Part shown: positions 52,545 to 55,911 of the stretch, in pieces
How positions within the stretch are numbered: the first letter of the stretch is position 1
Layout of the letters: each line of letters starts with the position of its first letter
Source of the DNA: Bacillota bacterium
Lineage (GTDB): Bacteria > Bacillota > Limnochordia > DTU080
Length of the DNA: 55,911 bases
Reading direction: 5' to 3'
NCBI GenBank assembly: GCA_012838035.1
Contig: DUQB01000246.1
Coordinates: 1 to 55,911 of the forward strand
Notes under the pieces: generated by a model
The model's database searches: none
Told to the model about the DNA's origin: nothing
Seen by the model: the letters and a program-made list of their open reading frames with translations, nothing else
Position numbers and translations under genes: made by a program

Positions 52545-53903
52545 TTATTTACGCATCATAGCATGTAACCGCCTGATCCCTGCCGTTACCGCTGCAGGCG
52601 CTTCTGCTGTGAAACGTTGTAGACCATAGAGCTGAAAAGCTCCCGTTACCTCATAGCCTCCCAGCTTAAACGCCTCGTCGGTAAACATATAGCCGAAGTT
52701 GCCGTTTGTGTAGGCGACCACAAGGCTGTCGGAATAAGGAGCGGATGCTTCAGCAATGCCTTGATACTCTACGAAGGCCTCAAACGGGAGGGTTGTGAGC
52801 ACAACGTCACCTAGAATCATCATTTGAAATTCTGCCTGGATATGGGTTTGCTGCCGTTCAGCTCCCGGTTTGCCCTGAATGGAAGCCAGAGCGTCTTCAG
52901 CCCAGCGCAAACGGTAGTCAATGGCGACGCGTTTCTCCCACACGTCTCCACATGTATCCTTAATGCTCTTATATGTTATTCGCGCATATTCCTCTACTTC
53001 CTGAGCGCTAGGCAAAGGCATCAGAGGCACATCGACCTGTACAGATTCTGCAACCAGCCGTTCCGGCGGTACCTGCCTGCCGGTCGCCAAGGCCATGAGG
53101 GCTGCACCGGCAATGGTCGTACCGTGCCTATCAACCATCTCAAGTTTTTCGGGTGCCGTCATATCACGCGGGTTGATGTTCCCTGTGGGTCCGGTGAGAT
53201 AAAGACAGATGCTGCCTGGATACGCCGCTTCGAGGCGATCGACCGCTTTGCCGGGAATGTCGCGGCTGATGCAGTAATTGCCGTCGCCAAGCATGACCGG
53301 GTGCACTACAGCCCAAAGCACGCAACCTACCAAGCCTGATCCATCTGCGCGCCGGAAACCAAGCGTAGCCACTCGATCATCATAGGCCCCCTGCGGATTC
53401 TCTCCTATTTGCGCACCTTTATTGAGACGCGCCCGACGATTTATGCCTACAGCGGCATGTCCCATCCCGTAGCTTATGGTGACCGGTTCCAGACGTTGGT
53501 TCGCCAAGATAATCGCGGAAGCTGTCTTGCGCAGCAACACCGACTCATACGCGGCATCAGGTTCGCCAAAGCCGCGCAGCTTGCCCACCAACGGTCCTGC
53601 ATGCGTGTGTGTGGTATGTACCATAATATTTTCCGGCTGAATGTCAGTGACGGCAGCTACTTGTGTGCGTATCGTATGGACATGTTCTTCGTTAAGAGCA
53701 AGCAAGTCGCAGCTGACGATAGCTATCTTTTCGGCCCCCATGCATAGAACCAGCGCGGTAGCATATAACGGATCATGCATGCCTGTAGCGCCGTGGAGCC
53801 GAGCGCCGAAGCCCATCAGCCATACACCTATGGGTGGTGTGATATCTACCTTTGCAAAGCCTGCCTGCCATGTACCGGAGTAATTGTCATCCCGGCATTC
53901 CAT
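52545..53903 (-). CDS. Neutral ceramidase N-domain-like protein
   Basis: A 452-residue protein matching the N-terminal domain of neutral/alkaline ceramidases: GFAKVDITPPIGVWLMGFG at the start, DPLYATALVL, then HTTHTHAGPLVG with zinc-type His residues, and YLTGPTGNINPRD with the nucleophile-region Gly/Asn wording. Full ceramidases have about 650-700 residues and a C-terminal domain, absent here. There is no signal peptide. Bacterial short forms are common near sugar genes and their reaction is unknown; some may hydrolyse amides or lactones. AGGAG lies 13 bases before the ATG, somewhat far. Confidence 0.82.
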   Translation of the reverse strand: MECRDDNYSGTWQAGFAKVDITPPIGVWLMGFGARLHGATGMHDPLYATALVLCMGAEKIAIVSCDLLALNEEHVHTIRTQVAAVTDIQPENIMVHTTHTHAGPLVGKLRGFGEPDAAYESVLLRKTASAIILANQRLEPVTISYGMGHAAVGINRRARLNKGAQIGENPQGAYDDRVATLGFRRADGSGLVGCVLWAVVHPVMLGDGNYCISRDIPGKAVDRLEAAYPGSICLYLTGPTGNINPRDMTAPEKLEMVDRHGTTIAGAALMALATGRQVPPERLVAESVQVDVPLMPLPSAQEVEEYARITYKSIKDTCGDVWEKRVAIDYRLRWAEDALASIQGKPGAERQQTHIQAEFQMMILGDVVLTTLPFEAFVEYQGIAEASAPYSDSLVVAYTNGNFGYMFTDEAFKLGGYEVTGAFQLYGLQRFTAEAPAAVTAGIRRLHAMMRK

Positions 53904-54347
53904 AACTGGTCATTCGCTCCTCTCTATGCAGACCGGAGGCGTTGGTCCTTAAAAGCGTCTCCGTCGCAAGATGGATAGGGGATTCTAGAGTCTCGCACCT
54001 ATTATGTTGTTTTTCTTAATGAATTGTCAATCACACCTTGAAACCGAGCAATTGGAGCTGGGCGGATGAGGACGAATATGCAATAGTCTGTAAGGAGCTT
54101 GAACAGTTGCAGCACTGCATGTATGCAGGACAACAAATCATAACCGGAAGGGATCATCCCTTCCGGCTGCGGTGTCAGGCGCCGATTGAATCGGTGTAGA
54201 GGTTTGAACAGAGGCAAATGGAGCTATCCTCTGTCATCAACCTTTAGCGAGAACCTCATCGCCTGACCAGTAACTATTATGGAATGGTCGTATCCAAGTG
54301 ATACATGGAATCATCTGGAAAATATGTGCCACATGCACTGGAGGTTT
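53904..54347. other. Intergenic region with 23-base palindrome
   Basis: The 444 bases between the channel gene and the ceramidase-like gene hold CCGGAAGGGAT, a single C, and its exact reverse complement (54144-54166), a possible terminator of the leftward channel gene about 180 bases past its stop. A rightward frame of about 50 codons (from about 54043) crosses it but has no ribosome site and is not called. Confidence 0.5.
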
Positions 54348-55244
54348 TCAGGCTGTCGCGTCGTCATGTGCATGGCTCTCCCTATCAGGAGTTTTACTCC
54401 GGCTACTGATTCTCGCCTTGGTGGGTGCCAGATATACATACCAATAAAGCGTACCCACAAATAACCCGCCGCCAATGATGTTGCCGATAGTGACAGGCAA
54501 GAGATTTGCCGTCAGAAAACCGCTCCAATGTAGGTTCGTAACGATGATGCCCGAAGACAAGGCCACTTGTACGGCTCCCTGTTCACTCAGGAGGATGCCT
54601 AGCGGGATAAAAAACTGATTGGCAATCGAGTGTTCGAAACCTGATGCCACGAACATCATGACCGGGAATAAGACAGCCAGTAATTTCCCGGGGATATCGT
54701 TGCTCGCCGTAGCCATCCATACAGCCAGGCAAACCAACCAGTTGCCCAATATGCCGCGTGTAAGCGCCTCGATATAACTCATGTGCACCTTACTTGCGGC
54801 TATAGTGACTAGTCTGGCCCCGACCAACGCACCGTCCGCCCGCCACAAACCTGACGCGAATATCAATGCCACCAGGAGCAGTGAACCGACAAAATTAGCG
54901 CAGTATACGATTAACCAGTTGCGTATCATCTGCGTTGCACTAATCCGCCTATCGAGCAGCCCGATGACCATGAGCGAGTTGCCGGTGAATAGCTCCGCCC
55001 CGGCAATGACGACCAGCATCAATCCGATGGCAAATACACTGCCGCTGATTACCTTGGCCAGCCCCAAACCAATGTATTTATCAAGATCTGACGTCACCAC
55101 GGCGGATAAGTAGCCGGCAAAGCTGATATACACTCCGGCCAGCATGCCGAGGATCACAAGATGACCTGATGTTCTTGTCGCCTTGTTGAAGCCGACATCA
55201 CACATAGCCTTTGCGATTTCCGCAGGCGTTAAGGAGTCACTCAC
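54348..55244 (-). CDS. Formate/nitrite transporter family channel
   Basis: A 298-residue membrane protein of the FNT family (pentameric channels for formate, nitrite, hydrosulfide or lactate). It has six helices and the family's marks: AELFTGN, the half-helix repeats, GILGNWLVCLAVWMA and NIIGGGLFVGTLYWY. A central gate His is plausible in FEHSIANQFF. FocA-type formate transport is the likeliest role in a fermenter, but no pyruvate formate-lyase gene is near. The start is GTG with GGAGGGG six bases upstream. Confidence 0.93.
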   Translation of the reverse strand: MSDSLTPAEIAKAMCDVGFNKATRTSGHLVILGMLAGVYISFAGYLSAVVTSDLDKYIGLGLAKVISGSVFAIGLMLVVIAGAELFTGNSLMVIGLLDRRISATQMIRNWLIVYCANFVGSLLLVALIFASGLWRADGALVGARLVTIAASKVHMSYIEALTRGILGNWLVCLAVWMATASNDIPGKLLAVLFPVMMFVASGFEHSIANQFFIPLGILLSEQGAVQVALSSGIIVTNLHWSGFLTANLLPVTIGNIIGGGLFVGTLYWYVYLAPTKARISSRSKTPDRESHAHDDATA

Positions 55245-55523
55245 GTTGTTCCCCTCCTACCTTTTTTGTGAAACTCGCCCAACGACAACGGTCATTTATG
55301 CGTGCTACTTATACTGCGATCAATACCTCAATTTAAGATCCGCCTAATAGAAGCTTAGTCCTAACCTATTATAGTTTGTCTTTGTCGGCTATACGCTTCT
55401 AGCTGTGTTCATGCAAACCCTTTTATGACGCACTGTTAGACCAGCCGGCCTCAGCACTTATCGCCATTTGGCCATGTGATGTGATGACTGGTACATGGGT
55501 TTCTGCCTCGGAGCAGGTATTAG

Positions 55524-55682
55524 GCTATGCTTGGCTAGTTGTAGGTTAGATAGGTTACTCGGGTGGCATTGTGTGGAATTCTAGTTGGGTTATGCGTACT
55601 ACGGGCGCGGTTGTGGGGGTAACAAGGATTGGACACTCAGCAGGATGGTTTGAACATAGCGTTTCTAGCAGGCGTTTTCATA
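55524..55682 (+). repeat. Direct repeat, copy 1
   Basis: This copy begins near GCTATGC, passes GGTTAG and GTTGTGGGG, and ends GCAGGCGTTTTCATA. The last 73 bases match copy 2 at about 80 percent, and the final 24 bases are identical. An echo of the ending (TAGCTGGCGTTTT) occurs just after it, near 55697. Confidence 0.75.
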
Positions 55683-55752
55683 GTACCTACCTTTTTTAGC
55701 TGGCGTTTTAAAACCACGCCATTATGTGTCCAGTCTATGACACCGCCCTCAA

Positions 55753-55911
55753 GCTACGCTGAACCTGGCAGGTTAGTTGAGCTACTTGGTGGCACCGGCG
55801 CAGAAATCCCGGCTGTACCGTGCCCAGCCGGCAGCGCAGTTGTGGGGATATCACGAATTGAACACCCGACTGGATGGTTTGGGCCCTGCGTTTCTAGCAG
55901 GCGTTTTCATA
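55753..55911 (+). repeat. Direct repeat, copy 2, running to the window end
   Basis: Same order of landmarks as copy 1, shifted by 229 bases. The window stops exactly at the end of the identical segment, so the copy may continue, and more copies may follow. Confidence 0.75.

Larger units (their letters stand above)
55245..55911. other. Gene-free right end with diverged direct repeats
   Basis: No gene is seen in the last 667 bases. The left part (55245-55523) should carry the channel-gene promoter and is otherwise featureless. The right part is a direct-repeat array. Short frames here are not kept open across repeats because the period, 229 bases, is not a multiple of three. Confidence 0.6.

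Noticed and set aside
54043-54210. Rightward frame of about 50 codons with charged, protein-like wording
   Set aside because: No ribosome site, a TTG start at best, and it crosses a perfect palindrome that is better explained as a terminator.
55610-55911. Terminal repeats as a CRISPR array or as coding repeats
   Set aside because: The units are long and diverged, without short identical repeats and unique spacers. The 229-base period shifts the frame, and mismatches are not concentrated at third positions.
1-55911. tRNA, rRNA, CRISPR, prophage or complete insertion sequence
   Set aside because: No T-loop-like GGTTCGAATCC pattern in gaps, no repeat-spacer array, no integrase or transposase frame was found by reading both strands.

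Overview
The window reads as chromosomal DNA of a heterotrophic, probably anaerobic Bacillota (Firmicutes) bacterium. The evidence is strong AGGAGG-type ribosome sites, many GTG and TTG starts, short operons, intrinsic terminators, and a cargo of sugar-binding proteins, glycosidases and an Opp transporter. All four ABC solute-binding proteins have plain signal peptides with no lipobox cysteine, which is unusual for a single-membrane Firmicute. It points (inference) to an outer membrane and periplasm, as in the less-studied diderm lineages. I cannot name the species. Both ends are cut: the left end inside a response regulator, the right end inside a direct repeat, which may mark an assembly break.

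Layout. 1-2.1 kb: end of a LuxR-type regulator, then pgi. 2.2-15.8 kb: a long leftward run holding GNAT acetyltransferases (one resembling aminoglycoside 6'-acetyltransferases), a membrane protein, an alkaline phosphatase translationally coupled to an unknown secreted protein, ung, a sulfatase, unknown proteins, a cN-I type 5'-nucleotidase, a 55-residue protein, a type I murB and a GH78 alpha-L-rhamnosidase. 16-25.6 kb: two orphan sugar-binding proteins, a secreted ankyrin protein, a scar resembling an IS200/IS605 end, a secreted beta-helix protein closely resembling Methanosarcina disaggregatase, a secreted DUF4434-type protein and a Gfo/Idh/MocA dehydrogenase. 25.7-29.7 kb: housekeeping genes (P-loop kinase-like protein, zinc-ribbon coiled-coil protein, msrB, ferritin, a small membrane exporter family). 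29.8-35.1 kb: a leftward sialic-acid locus (GntR regulator, sialidase, N-acetylneuraminate lyase, second sialidase, sugar-binding protein). 35.7-42.1 kb: an ABC-2 exporter pair, then htrA and a two-component system. 42.1-48.9 kb: a complete Opp-type peptide ABC operon whose binding protein carries an N-terminal copper-amine-oxidase-like domain. 49.2-55.2 kb: membrane pyrophosphatase, an FAH-family hydrolase, a ceramidase-N-domain protein and a formate/nitrite channel. 55.2-55.9 kb: no gene; at least two copies of a 229-bp-period direct repeat.

How it fits together. The centre looks like a glycan-scavenging region. Exported proteins (disaggregatase-like, DUF4434, sugar-binding proteins) would work outside or in the periplasm. 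The sialidases, rhamnosidase and sulfatase have no visible signal peptide and would act on imported oligosaccharides in the cytoplasm. No sugar ABC permease lies anywhere in the window, so the three family-1 binding proteins must share membrane partners encoded elsewhere or be relics. The disaggregatase-like gene is the most unusual item. In methanogens that family disperses the cell-aggregating methanochondroitin matrix, so a fermenter carrying it may attack, or live within, methanogen aggregates; that ecological reading is inference.
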